From assembly GCA_004552615.1 (NCBI GenBank), contig SFNZ01000002.1, forward strand, positions 1 through 64,000: a stretch of 64,000 nt of DNA, written 5' to 3'. Below are positions 34,748-43,702 of the stretch, one piece after another. Source of the DNA: Bacteroidales bacterium (GTDB lineage: Bacteria > Bacteroidota > Bacteroidia > Bacteroidales > UBA932). The notes under the pieces were generated by a model. The model was not told where the DNA came from. It saw only the letters and a program-made list of their open reading frames with translations, and made no database searches. Position 1 is the stretch's first letter, and the number at the start of each line of letters is the position of its first letter. A program made the position numbers and the translations under genes.

Positions 34748-35689
34748 TTATTTGGAAAGAGCAGAGATGAGCTGCTTTGCCTGTGCGCCGAACTGAGGGT
34801 CAGATGCGACTTTCTGGTAATATTCGAGAGCCTTGCTCTTGTTGCCGGCTTTCTGGAAGAGTGCACCTACGGTGAATGCTATGGCGTTGGAGTTCTTTGC
34901 ATTAGGGTCTGCTGCGAGATATTTCTCGAAGAATGCGATCGCGTTGCTGTCCTTTCCGAGCTTCTGGGAAGCCTGTCCTGCGATGAGAAGAGCCTGTGCG
35001 TTCTCCTTGATCTCGTTGGCTTTCTCGGCGAGAGCTACTGCATCTGCATATTTTCCACCCTTGAGCTGGGCTGCAGCCTTCTTGAGGTAAGCGGTTCCGA
35101 GAACCTGCTTTGCATTGGCTTCCTGGCCGTTGGCGGCTGCTATATTGAGATATTTCTCAGCCTCCTCGAGGTTGGTTCCGCTGAGGAGCTGTCCGAGACG
35201 GAGTGCGGATACGGCGTTGGTGGAATCAGCGGCGAGCACCTCCTTGTATCCGGCGATGGCTCCGGCCACGTCCTTTGCCTTGAAGGCAGCGTCAGCGGCA
35301 TCCTTTACCTTGGTTACGAGCACTTTCGGAAGCAGGTCCTCAATTTCTGCCGATACTTCCTCGTTGCCATACTCCTTTGCTTTCTCGGCTGCTGCTTTCA
35401 TCTTCTCCACGGCTCCGTCGAAATCCTTGTTGTTGTAAAGCTCCTTTCCGATGGAGAGCATTACTGAAGGAATGGCGTTCTTGCAGTTCGCAACGACGTC
35501 AGCTCCCTCGTCACCGAGGCTTTCAGCCATTGCAAGAGCTTTCTGGAAATACTCGAGGGCACCGGTCTTGTTACCCATTGTGAGAGCTTCGGCACCACTG
35601 TTGTAAGTAGCTGTGGCTGTGGCCAGATCTTGAGCGGACAGGCCCAGTGAAAGGGCCAGTGCCGAGATTGCGAGAATAATCTTTTTCAT
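34748..35689 (-). CDS. Secreted tetratricopeptide-repeat protein
   Basis: 313 residues with a signal peptide (MKKIILAISALALSLGLSAQ) followed by Ala/Lys-rich helical repeats of TPR type (GNKTGALEYFQKALAMAESL near 38-57; KAGNKSKALEYYQKVASDP at the end). TPR domains mediate protein contacts. The protein is predicted periplasmic or outer-membrane-associated. It is the first gene of a unit with the U32 gene and diverges from the M16-like gene. Specific role unknown. Confidence 0.85.
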   Translation of the reverse strand: MKKIILAISALALSLGLSAQDLATATATYNSGAEALTMGNKTGALEYFQKALAMAESLGDEGADVVANCKNAIPSVMLSIGKELYNNKDFDGAVEKMKAAAEKAKEYGNEEVSAEIEDLLPKVLVTKVKDAADAAFKAKDVAGAIAGYKEVLAADSTNAVSALRLGQLLSGTNLEEAEKYLNIAAANGQEANAKQVLGTAYLKKAAAQLKGGKYADAVALAEKANEIKENAQALLIAGQASQKLGKDSNAIAFFEKYLAADPNAKNSNAIAFTVGALFQKAGNKSKALEYYQKVASDPQFGAQAKQLISALSK

Positions 35690-35732
35690 AATCTATTAGT
35701 GTTTTAAATGTTTTCAATATGCGCAATTCTTA

Positions 35733-35740
35733 CAAATATA
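35733..35740 (-). promoter_or_regulatory. Putative -7 box of the TPR gene
   Basis: TATATTTG on the minus strand, 43 bases before the start. It faces the plus-strand -7 box of the M16-like gene 12 bases away. Confidence 0.5.
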
Positions 35741-35752
35741 CAAAAAATATAG

Positions 35753-35760
35753 TATTTTTG
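35753..35760 (+). promoter_or_regulatory. Putative -7 box of the M16-like gene
   Basis: TATTTTTG lies 18 bases before the ATG at 35779 and excludes the longer frame beginning at 35719. Confidence 0.5.
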
Positions 35761-35778
35761 CGTAAAAGGCGAAATTTT

Positions 35779-38775
35779 ATGGTCGACTATTTATATAGAA
35801 CACTGTTTTTCTTCGCGGCGATACTTGTACCAATAATCATGCCTGCCGACGGGCTGCCCACTCTTCCGCCGGCTCCCCAGGTGAGGGCGGGATTGCTGGA
35901 CAATGGCATAACCTACTATATCGTGACCAATCCTACGGAAAGAGGACGGGCCGACATATCCCTGGTGCAGAAAGGGGGATATGGGGATGAAGCCGATACG
36001 ACCGCCGGAAGCTCTACGGTAAATGCGATGGGTGCGCTTTCCGGATTGCCGCATTTCAAATCCCCGTACAGATTCCTTACAAGGAACTGCATCTGGCCGG
36101 GGGAGGACGGCTATGTATCCGTGAACAGCGATGCCACCATATACAAGTTCAGACGTCTTGACCTGTCCCGTTCAGGTGAGATGGTGGACTCCGTCTTGCT
36201 GATGATTTTCGACATCATAGATACCCAGTCATATACCATTGGAGGAAGATATACTCCGGGTAACCAGGCAATTATTATATCGGGAGATGTCGATCCGGGT
36301 GCCGTGACGAGCAAGATGAACACATTGTCGATGCTTGTCACGAGGGCTCATGGAACGGTCCCGGTACGCACGTATAAGTGGGAATCTGTACCGGATGCGG
36401 TCTACAGGCATGTGCAGGCAGGCAATTCCGGACATGTCATCATCACCGCTGAATATGCCTCCCCGAGGACGCCGGATGCCAATATGCCCACTGTCCAGCC
36501 GCTCGTGTCACAGAAATTCGCTTCCGAATTCGGGATCATTGTCAGGAAGAGACTGGCAAAGGCATTCAGGCTGGCCGGGATACCCGTTTCGGACATAGGA
36601 TTCTCATACCGGAACAGCGCCGAGGGACCCGAAGACGAAAAATATAGGATCACTGTCGGGACATCCATCGAGTGGCTGGAGTCTGCGGTCTCGGTCATCT
36701 CGTCCACACTTGCTGCCCTTGACCAGAACGGAGCCCTGCCTGAGGAGTACCGGGATGCACAGAACGAACTGATGATGGACCTCCGGAGGGATTTCACAGG
36801 GGACGTGGTGGACAATTCCATGTATGTGGACATGTGCATATCCTCATATCTCTACGGATCCACACTGGCTTCATCCCAGGCCAGACTGGACTTCTTCATT
36901 ACCAAGAACATCCAGAATGATGTCGGGGCGCGTCTTTTCAACAATTTTGTCGCAGCCCTGCTTGACCGGTCCAGGAATCTTACCCTGGAATGCGTCGCTG
37001 ACTCCGCTGCAGTGTCCGGACGCAGGGTCCTCGAATGTTTCGACCGGTCCTGGAAGCCGGCCGGGGAGCTGCCTTATGTGGTGAGCCGCAGCGATACGCT
37101 CAAAATCAGGAAGAACAATTCCAAGGTCAAGATAAAGGCCACTGTCGCCGAACCTCTTTCCGGCGGGCAGATGTGGACTATGGACAACGGTATCAGGGTG
37201 ATTTTCAAGAATACTCCGAACACCGGTACTTTCCGTTACAAATGGCTCCTCAAAGGAGGATTTTCCCTGCTTCCGGGCCTGAGACCCGGTGAGGGGGCCT
37301 ACATCTCCGACATGTTGTCCCTCTACGACGTCTCCGGGATGAGCTGCTGGAATTTCAATGACATGCTTGCGGCCAACGGCATCCAGATGGACTGTGAGGT
37401 CACCATGTCCGACATGCGTATCGGTGGCGCGGCCCCGTCCTCACGCCTTCAGCTCCTTCTCAGGTCGATGTATGCGCTGACTACGGACCGGAGCATGAAC
37501 AGGGCGGCATTTGACTATTACCGTCGCTGCAACGAGGCAGGTGTCTCATCGGACAGGACTCCGGCGGAGATTCTGGACAGCCTGATGTTTCCGAACAACC
37601 TCTATTCACCGTTCCGCCGGAAGATACATCTTTCCGATGATTTCCAGAAGAGGACTGAAAAATACTTCGAGAACGAGTTCTCCAAGATGAATGACGGAGT
37701 CCTGATCATAGTCGGGGATTTCGACGAACTTGAATTGCGGAAGATTCTGGCGAAGGAGCTCGGCGGTTTCCGTACAGAGAAGGTATCCTCGCTCCGGTCC
37801 AAGGTCCAGCATCAAACGCTTTCTGGAAGAAATTCGATGATTGTGGACGGCCCGTCGGCCCTGTTGGAGATCGGATTTTCGGCTCCCGTGACATTCTCTT
37901 CTTCCGCCTATATGTCTACGTTCATTGCGGCAATGGCTCTCGAGGACAGGATTTCAGAATCCCTGGCATCGTGCGGATGGCATGGAGATTTCAGATGGAG
38001 GTTCGACTCGTTCCCGGAGGAGCGTTTCAGCCTGTTCATGAGTGCTGCACCTTCCGTGAGGACAGGAGTTCCGGCGTCCCTGCTGCAGACAGATTCCGTG
38101 GAAGAGGTCATGTCACGTGTCCGCAGGGTGGTTTCGGATTTTGCAGCCCGCGGCATTGACAGATTCAACCTCGCCGTTTACAAAGCCACGCTTACGAAGA
38201 AGTTTGATTCCAGGATGGCAGGCCCCCAGACTGCCATGTCCATGCTGGAACTGCGTTATTCCTGCGGCAAGGATCTGGTGACCAGGTACGGTGAGAAGAT
38301 CGGAACCGTCAACGAAGACTCAGTCAACGGAATACTGCGTGCTCTCGAGGGAGGCCGCAGGGCAGAATATGCGGTCAAGGCACCGGTCAGGAAGATCGAG
38401 GAGTCTCATCCGGATGATCCTGTTTCCGGAATGGAGGTATCCCGTATTGCACCGGCCGCCGATTCGTCCGGCGTGAACCTCGAGGCTTTCCGGACCATCG
38501 GGATTGCGCCTCCTCCGTCTGAGCCATACTGGCAGGTTCCTTCGAATTTCAGGAGATTCATGGCCGAACTTCCTTCACCTCGCGTATATGTTCCGGAACC
38601 TCTCGGGACCAGGGACATCATGGCCATCGCGGCCTCATGCGAGTCGATGCTCGGCTCATTTGACAGTATAAAGGTAAACGAAAAGCTTGACACTGATATC
38701 GAGGTGCCGGTGATGCAATTGCCGGACCCGGCTGAAGCTTTGTACAGAAAATCATTCAAAGATAAAGATGAGTAG
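35779..38775 (+). CDS. M16-family (insulinase-like) protein lacking the zinc motif
   Basis: 998 residues from the ATG at 35779, with an N-terminal signal/anchor segment (about 5-22). Two M16-like halves are visible: residues 30-460 starting GLLDNGITYYIV, and a second half from about 470 starting WTMDNGIRVIF. In active M16 peptidases the HxxEH zinc motif comes about 40-45 residues after the first of these. Here the region reads TTAGSSTVNAMGALSGLPHF without HxxEH, and no replacement is seen in the second half. The protein is therefore predicted non-catalytic, perhaps a partner of an active M16 protein. Its last 8 bases overlap the DUF3109 gene (ATGAGTAG). Confidence 0.82.
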   Translation: MVDYLYRTLFFFAAILVPIIMPADGLPTLPPAPQVRAGLLDNGITYYIVTNPTERGRADISLVQKGGYGDEADTTAGSSTVNAMGALSGLPHFKSPYRFLTRNCIWPGEDGYVSVNSDATIYKFRRLDLSRSGEMVDSVLLMIFDIIDTQSYTIGGRYTPGNQAIIISGDVDPGAVTSKMNTLSMLVTRAHGTVPVRTYKWESVPDAVYRHVQAGNSGHVIITAEYASPRTPDANMPTVQPLVSQKFASEFGIIVRKRLAKAFRLAGIPVSDIGFSYRNSAEGPEDEKYRITVGTSIEWLESAVSVISSTLAALDQNGALPEEYRDAQNELMMDLRRDFTGDVVDNSMYVDMCISSYLYGSTLASSQARLDFFITKNIQNDVGARLFNNFVAALLDRSRNLTLECVADSAAVSGRRVLECFDRSWKPAGELPYVVSRSDTLKIRKNNSKVKIKATVAEPLSGGQMWTMDNGIRVIFKNTPNTGTFRYKWLLKGGFSLLPGLRPGEGAYISDMLSLYDVSGMSCWNFNDMLAANGIQMDCEVTMSDMRIGGAAPSSRLQLLLRSMYALTTDRSMNRAAFDYYRRCNEAGVSSDRTPAEILDSLMFPNNLYSPFRRKIHLSDDFQKRTEKYFENEFSKMNDGVLIIVGDFDELELRKILAKELGGFRTEKVSSLRSKVQHQTLSGRNSMIVDGPSALLEIGFSAPVTFSSSAYMSTFIAAMALEDRISESLASCGWHGDFRWRFDSFPEERFSLFMSAAPSVRTGVPASLLQTDSVEEVMSRVRRVVSDFAARGIDRFNLAVYKATLTKKFDSRMAGPQTAMSMLELRYSCGKDLVTRYGEKIGTVNEDSVNGILRALEGGRRAEYAVKAPVRKIEESHPDDPVSGMEVSRIAPAADSSGVNLEAFRTIGIAPPPSEPYWQVPSNFRRFMAELPSPRVYVPEPLGTRDIMAIAASCESMLGSFDSIKVNEKLDTDIEVPVMQLPDPAEALYRKSFKDKDE

Positions 38776-39376
38776 AGACGATCGTTTCGGGACAATCTTC
38801 GAGATAGGGGATTGCCTGGTCTCGGAAGAGATTGTGACAGAATACTTTGCCTGTGATTATGAGAAATGTCGCGGATGCTGCTGCATCATCGGTGACAGCG
38901 GGGCGCCCCTCGCTGAGGAAGAAGTGGGGAAGATCGAGGAGGCCTATCCGGCATTCTCACCCCTGATGAGCGATGCGGGCCGAAAGGCAGTCAAGGACAA
39001 GGGCTTCTTCGAGATAGACGTTGACGGGGACATGGTGACCCCTCTCTCCCCGGCTTCGGAAGAATGTGCATACATCCATACCGATGAATCCGGGAATTGT
39101 TTCTGCTCGATAGAAAAATGCTGGTTCTCAGGAAAATGCAAATTCCGCAAGCCCGCTTCATGCTGGCTCTATCCGATACGTGTCACCGAACTGACAGGCG
39201 GACGTCATGCCCTGAACCTGCATCGCTGGAGCATCTGCAAGGATGCCTTCGAGAACGGCAGAAAGAAAAAGGTCCGCGTATATGAATTCCTGCGCGAACC
39301 TCTGATAAGTGTCTATGGGGAGGAGTTCTATTCCGCCCTTTCATTTGCGGCGAGCAATTTCCTCGCCGGTTCGTAG
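38768..39376 (+). CDS. DUF3109-family cysteine-rich protein
   Basis: 202 residues. A cysteine cluster near the N-terminus (CDYEKCRGCCCIIG, about residues 29-42) and later pairs (CFCSIEKCWFSGKC near 111-124, SCWLYPIR near 130) match DUF3109, a YkgJ-like family proposed to bind zinc or an Fe-S cluster. Function is unknown; it is widespread in Bacteroidota. Translation is probably coupled to the M16-like gene (8-base overlap). Its 3' end overlaps the convergent DUF2007 gene by 49 bases. Confidence 0.9.
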   Translation: MSRDDRFGTIFEIGDCLVSEEIVTEYFACDYEKCRGCCCIIGDSGAPLAEEEVGKIEEAYPAFSPLMSDAGRKAVKDKGFFEIDVDGDMVTPLSPASEECAYIHTDESGNCFCSIEKCWFSGKCKFRKPASCWLYPIRVTELTGGRHALNLHRWSICKDAFENGRKKKVRVYEFLREPLISVYGEEFYSALSFAASNFLAGS

Positions 39377-39549
39377 TCTTCCGGGTTGACCTTCAGTTCA
39401 ACGCTTACGTATCCCGCATTCAGGCAGGGGTACGTGGAATCCTGCCCGAAAATCTCGGCGGGTATTCCGTTGGCCCTCAGCATCCCGGCTGCGATTTCCG
39501 CGCTCATCTGGTCCGGAAATCTGCCTACCGTCTTGAGTTCATCTGCCAT
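39328..39549 (-). CDS. DUF2007-family small protein
   Basis: 73 residues. The pattern TVGRFPDQMSAEIAAGMLRA (residues 7-26), then GIPAEIF and VELKVNPEDYEPARKLL, is typical of DUF2007, small alpha/beta proteins of ACT-like fold annotated as putative signal transducers. It follows the 160-residue membrane protein gene by 25 bases on the same strand. Its last 49 bases are antisense to the end of the DUF3109 gene. Confidence 0.85.
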   Translation of the reverse strand: MADELKTVGRFPDQMSAEIAAGMLRANGIPAEIFGQDSTYPCLNAGYVSVELKVNPEDYEPARKLLAANERAE

Positions 39550-39574
39550 AACTGATGGATTAAAGGGTTAATAA

Positions 39575-40057
39575 TCACTCGTCTCCGTCCTTGCGGAAAC
39601 GGTTTTCGAGGCCATATACTATTCTTATGGTGTCCTTTCTGAGACCTTCGAGGCAGAACCCTCCGAGCTCGCGGGTGAATGTAATCCGGTCTTCGAACAT
39701 TCTTGTGAGCCTGTTGAGGAAAGAACCGTTCCTGAAAGTCATATTCTCCCCGTCTTCAGATTCGAGACGGTATCCCCGTTCCTCCATCGCATCGATGATT
39801 CCCTGCCTTATCTCCCTGAAGTCCCCCGGGATGATTGCGCTCTTCCTTACAAATCCGAATATCGGATATACGGCGGCCACGCAGGCGAACATCAGCCCTA
39901 TCTGCAGCAGTGAGTTGTAACCTCCCCTGAACATGGTTTCGATGTTCCCGTCCACTACGTGGGCGCATACGAGAATGGTCATGAAGATTACGAGAAGAAA
40001 TGAGAAATAGAAGAAATATTTGACAGCTCTTACAATGTATTTTGCCGTTTTATTCAT
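39575..40057 (-). CDS. Two-helix membrane protein of unknown function
   Basis: 160 residues from the ATG at 40057. The longer frame that starts at 40261 runs into the divergent coiled-coil gene and lacks a plausible start. Two membrane helices (about 14-37 and 50-75) are followed by a soluble C-terminal domain of about 85 residues (GDFREIRQGIIDAMEERGYR, then ITFTRELGGF). No family is recognised. It seems to form a unit with the DUF2007 gene. Confidence 0.7.
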   Translation of the reverse strand: MNKTAKYIVRAVKYFFYFSFLLVIFMTILVCAHVVDGNIETMFRGGYNSLLQIGLMFACVAAVYPIFGFVRKSAIIPGDFREIRQGIIDAMEERGYRLESEDGENMTFRNGSFLNRLTRMFEDRITFTRELGGFCLEGLRKDTIRIVYGLENRFRKDGDE

Positions 40058-40080
40058 AATCTGGATGCTTATTCTTTTCG

Positions 40081-40088
40081 CAAACATA
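40081..40088 (-). promoter_or_regulatory. Putative -7 box of the membrane-protein/DUF2007 unit
   Basis: TATGTTTG on the minus strand, 23 bases before the ATG at 40057. Confidence 0.45.
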
Positions 40089-40120
40089 CACAAAAAAGGT
40101 GATATATCTTGCAAATTGAC

Positions 40121-40128
40121 TATTTTTG
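40121..40128 (+). promoter_or_regulatory. Putative -7 box of the coiled-coil gene
   Basis: TATTTTTG lies 29 bases before the ATG at 40158, which supports that start over the longer upstream frame. Confidence 0.45.
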
Positions 40129-40157
40129 TAAGAAATTTAGGAAAAATCAATATAGTT

Positions 40158-41069
40158 ATGGAAATAGATCCTATTATGGAGCGCCGTGCGCAGGAAGAAC
40201 GGCTTGCCAAAGAGAAGAATCTCAGAACCATCATGTATGCCCTGATAGCGGTAGCAGTCATCCTGGCCGCCGCACTGGCCTATATCTGGAGCCAGAAATC
40301 AGCCCTGATCAGTGACCTGGAAGAGGAAAAGCAGGATCTCACCGAGCAGATAGAAAGTCTCCAGAGCGACTATGCCAATCTGTCGTCGGACTACGATTCG
40401 ATCAACTCCCAGCTCGACACGTCCCGTGCGGAAGTAGCCGACCTCATAGAGAGAATCAAGAAGACAGAGGCCACGAACCGTGCGATGATCCGCAAGTACC
40501 AGAAGGAGCTCGGTACCCTGCGCAGCATAATGCGCAACTACATCGTACAGATCGACTCTCTCAACACCTTGAACCACAAGCTTACGGCCGATGCTGCGGC
40601 TGCCCGCAAGGAGGCTGCTGCAAGCCGTGCCCAGAGCAGGCAGCTCTCGGAGCAGGTCGAGGCCCTTTCCGGCCAGGTTGCCGCAGGATCTGTCATCAAG
40701 GCGCGCGGAATCCGTATCGAGGCCTACAACTCCAGTGACAAGGTCACCGACAGGAGCAGCCGTGTGACGAGGCTTCTCACCTCCCTCAGTCTCGTGGAGA
40801 ATGACCTTGCCCCTAGAGGTCCGGTAGTGGTTTACATCCGCGTGAAGGATCCTGACGGAATCATCCTCACGAACTCCAACCGCACTTCGTTCCAGTTTAA
40901 TGGCGAGACGATGGTCGCATCCGCTTCCCGCCGCGTGGACTACGAGGGCAAGGAAGTGGACCTCAGCATCTACCTGAACGACATCCCTTCCTATGTGAAA
41001 GGAGTCTATACAGTGGAGGCATATACGGAGCAGTCCAGGCTCGGAAGCGCTGAACTCATGCTTAGATAA
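40158..41069 (+). CDS. Membrane-anchored coiled-coil protein
   Basis: 303 residues from the ATG at 40158. A short cytoplasmic head, one membrane helix (residues 25-43, TIMYALIAVAVILAAALAYI) and a long coiled coil (about 50-180, EEEKQDLTEQIESLQ, later AAAARKEAAASRAQSRQL) precede a beta-rich C-terminal domain (about 185-303). Conserved in Bacteroidota but of unknown function as far as I recognise. The topology suggests a periplasmic spacer or envelope scaffold. A MITE-like insert begins 9 bases after the stop. Confidence 0.8.
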   Translation: MEIDPIMERRAQEERLAKEKNLRTIMYALIAVAVILAAALAYIWSQKSALISDLEEEKQDLTEQIESLQSDYANLSSDYDSINSQLDTSRAEVADLIERIKKTEATNRAMIRKYQKELGTLRSIMRNYIVQIDSLNTLNHKLTADAAAARKEAAASRAQSRQLSEQVEALSGQVAAGSVIKARGIRIEAYNSSDKVTDRSSRVTRLLTSLSLVENDLAPRGPVVVYIRVKDPDGIILTNSNRTSFQFNGETMVASASRRVDYEGKEVDLSIYLNDIPSYVKGVYTVEAYTEQSRLGSAELMLR

Positions 41070-41264
41070 TTAGATAACTTAAGTTTCGCAGAGCGAAACA
41101 ACTGCTTTTGAGGCCTTCAGGCCGAGGGTAAGTCTCTTTCCCGTGGAAAGGGATTTAGGAAAAGGGTAGCGAATATAAAAATAGTGCGTGGCCTTTGCTC
41201 GCATTGAGCAATAATTCCTCTGAAAGACTAGCATTTGCGGCTTGCGAAAATTGAATTAGATAAC
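41068..41264. mobile_element. MITE-like insert with 11-base target duplication
   Basis: AATTAGATAAC occurs at 41068-41078 and again at 41254-41264, flanking 175 bases. Just inside lie imperfect inverted ends, AAGTTTCGCA (41081-41090) and the reverse complement of AATTTTCGCA (41243-41252), 9 of 10 matching. The interior has no open frame but several hairpins (GTTTCGC-AGA-GCGAAAC; GGCCT-TC-AGGCC). This is what a short non-autonomous transposon leaves. It separates the coiled-coil gene from hemW. No transposase of matching ends is present in the window. Confidence 0.6.
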
Positions 41265-41269
41265 ACGCC

Positions 41270-42463
41270 ATGATATACGTCCACGTGCCGTTCTGCCGTA
41301 GTTTCTGCACGTATTGCGGTTTCTATTCCGAGGCGGTTCCTCTCTGCGCAGGGAAGGAACTCCCTGAGAACCGTGAACTCTACGACAGATATGCGCAAGC
41401 GGTCGTGAATGAGGCGGCTTCAAGACGCCGTGAGACTTTAGAGGCAATATGTCATCACGGTAGTCCCGATACATTGTACATAGGAGGCGGCACCCCTTCG
41501 GTGCTGCCTCTTTCCGTGCTTTCAAGAATAGTCAGAGGCATAGGCAAATCAGTCTGGGATGACCCTGGACATCGTTACGAAGAGTTCACCGTGGAAGTGA
41601 ATCCTGAGGACATCACGGAGAAGGGAGCCGACTACCTGGCCGTCCTGAAATCATTGGGTGCCAGCAGGATAAGTATGGGAGTCCAGTCCTTCAGCCCGGC
41701 TATTCTCAAGTGGATGAACAGAAGGCATAATGCCGCCGGGGCGTTGAAGGCTTTCAATATGCTGCGGGATGCAGGATTCGGGAACATCAGCATTGACCTG
41801 ATATCCGGCATTTCCGGCCTTTCGGAAGAGATATGGGAGGAGACATTGGATATTGCCATCAGCCTCGCTCCGGAGCACATCTCCGCATACCAGCTTTCCG
41901 TTGACCCTGGAAGCACCCTCGGCAGGCTCGCCGGGGAGGGACGCTACACCGAGGCTCCTGAATCATTGTGCAGGGGGCAATATGACTTACTTTGCAGCAA
42001 ACTTTCCGCAGCCGGCTACGTACATTACGAGATATCGAATTTCTCACTTCCGGGATTTGAGGCCCTGCACAATTCCGCATACTGGCGTAGGGTGCCTTAT
42101 ACCGGTCTCGGAGCCGGAGCCCACTCGGCTTTGGTCCAGCATGAGGCGGGCCGGGTACGCCCCAATGCAGAAGTAGATTGCCGCAGATGGAATGCGGAGG
42201 ATGTCGGAAGATATCTGGAAATATCTGATTTTCAGGGAGAAGAACATCTTTCAGAACAAGAAGTCCGTATCGAGAGGCTGATGCTCGGACTTAGGACATC
42301 GGTCGGGGTTCCGGAAAAATGGCTGCCTGGGGACCGGGTCCGGAATATGGTTACCTCCGGTTCCCTGCAGAGGTTCGCCGGCACATCGGGAGAATCCTTC
42401 GTGAGAATCCCGGAAGACCATTTCTTCGTGTCGGATGACATTATTTGCATGCTGATTGAATAA
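41270..42463 (+). CDS. hemW: Radical SAM heme chaperone HemW
   Basis: 397 residues. MIYVHVPFCRSFCTYCGFYS holds the CxxxCxxC Fe-S motif (Cys9, 13, 16); YIGGGTPSVLP is near residue 70. HemW-type proteins resemble the oxygen-independent coproporphyrinogen oxidase HemN but lack its N-terminal extension and, where tested, bind and transfer heme. The extra fourth Cys of HemN-type motifs (CxxxCxxCxC) is absent here (CGF), which agrees with HemW. The start lies only 5 bases after the MITE-like insert. Confidence 0.9.
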   Translation: MIYVHVPFCRSFCTYCGFYSEAVPLCAGKELPENRELYDRYAQAVVNEAASRRRETLEAICHHGSPDTLYIGGGTPSVLPLSVLSRIVRGIGKSVWDDPGHRYEEFTVEVNPEDITEKGADYLAVLKSLGASRISMGVQSFSPAILKWMNRRHNAAGALKAFNMLRDAGFGNISIDLISGISGLSEEIWEETLDIAISLAPEHISAYQLSVDPGSTLGRLAGEGRYTEAPESLCRGQYDLLCSKLSAAGYVHYEISNFSLPGFEALHNSAYWRRVPYTGLGAGAHSALVQHEAGRVRPNAEVDCRRWNAEDVGRYLEISDFQGEEHLSEQEVRIERLMLGLRTSVGVPEKWLPGDRVRNMVTSGSLQRFAGTSGESFVRIPEDHFFVSDDIICMLIE

Positions 42464-42530
42464 AAATTCAGGAATAATCGTTCCGAGTTATCATTTAAAT
42501 GCTTATTTTGCGCTGAAAATACATACTCTT

Positions 42531-43691
42531 ATGAAAGCCAGGACTATACTCATATTCTTTTTTATTCTCTCCGCATTACCGGATCTGTCGGCGGGGAATC
42601 GCAGGAACGCGGATTACGGCCCGTGGATCCTGGACATGACCGGGACTGGCTTCACAGTCTGCTGGGTGACCGGCAGGAGAGCTCTGGCCTGGGTCGAGAT
42701 TGCCCCTGACGACGGGACTTCCTTCTATGCCGGGCCGCGAAAGCGCATATATCATACATGTGCCGGCAGGAGAGTGGCTGGCAATTTCCACAAGATTAGC
42801 GTGGACGGTCTCGAGAAAGGGACATCCTACAGATACCGCCTGTGTACCAGGGCCGTTGTCAACGACAATAATGCCTATGCGATGAAGTTTGATCCGGAGA
42901 TTGCCGGAGAAGTCATCTCCTCGGTCCGTACCTTCGACCCGGCAAAGGATACCTGCCGCTTCGTAATGCTCTGTGACATCCACGAGAGGGATGAACTCTA
43001 TTCTTCTCTCGTCAGCGGAGTGGATGCTTCGAAGACCGATTTCCTTCTCCTGAACGGGGACATCACATCCAAGACCTCGTCCGTCAATTCATTGCTTTCA
43101 CATACCCTGAACCCGGCCGCCGGGCTTCTCAGGAATGTCCCTCTCGTCTATTCGAGGGGAAATCACGAGGGTCGCGGGCGTGATTTCAACCAGGTTCCGG
43201 TCTATTTCTCCGCACATGACGGAGGTTTCTATTACACTTTCCGCCAGGGCCCTGTGGCATTCGTGGTACTGGATGCGGGGGAGGACAAGCCGGACAGCGA
43301 CGTGGAATATTCGGGCACGGCCGAATATGATGCCTACCGTGCAGCTGAATTGGATTGGCTCAGGAAAGCGGTCAGGGAGCCGGAGTTTGCAGATGCTCCG
43401 GTCAAAGTGGCAGTCATCCATATCCCTGTTCTGGGAAACAAGGATGCCTGGTACACCCAGAAATGGATAACTGACAATTTCATGCCCGTCCTGAATGACG
43501 CCGGCATCGACCTCATGCTCAGCGGACATCATCACAATTATATTTATGCTCCTGCCGGGGAGTTCGGAAACTCGTTCCCGGTGGTCGTGAACGATGACAC
43601 GGACCGGCTCGAATTCACGGCCACGAAGGACGGTATCAGCCTCCGTATGCATGATGCATCCGGGCAACTCACTCATTCTGTTGATTTATAA
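42531..43691 (+). CDS. Secreted metallophosphoesterase, purple acid phosphatase-like
   Basis: 386 residues from the ATG at 42531, which begins a signal peptide (MKARTILIFFFILSALPDLSAG). An N-terminal fibronectin-like domain (about 30-130) is followed by a calcineurin-like metallophosphoesterase domain with the metal ligands in MLCDIHERDE, LNGDIT, SRGNHEGRG, VIHIPV and SGHHHNY. It would hydrolyse phosphomonoesters or diesters outside the cytoplasm. Substrate unknown. It lies 67 bases after hemW and 11 bases before the aminopeptidase gene. Confidence 0.88.
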   Translation: MKARTILIFFFILSALPDLSAGNRRNADYGPWILDMTGTGFTVCWVTGRRALAWVEIAPDDGTSFYAGPRKRIYHTCAGRRVAGNFHKISVDGLEKGTSYRYRLCTRAVVNDNNAYAMKFDPEIAGEVISSVRTFDPAKDTCRFVMLCDIHERDELYSSLVSGVDASKTDFLLLNGDITSKTSSVNSLLSHTLNPAAGLLRNVPLVYSRGNHEGRGRDFNQVPVYFSAHDGGFYYTFRQGPVAFVVLDAGEDKPDSDVEYSGTAEYDAYRAAELDWLRKAVREPEFADAPVKVAVIHIPVLGNKDAWYTQKWITDNFMPVLNDAGIDLMLSGHHHNYIYAPAGEFGNSFPVVVNDDTDRLEFTATKDGISLRMHDASGQLTHSVDL

Positions 43692-43702
43692 TATTTTATG
43701 AT

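Noticed and set aside
33914..35467. 517-codon open frame on the plus strand
   Set aside because: It is antisense to the well-supported U32 and TPR genes, with Cys- and Leu-rich shadow composition and no family similarity.
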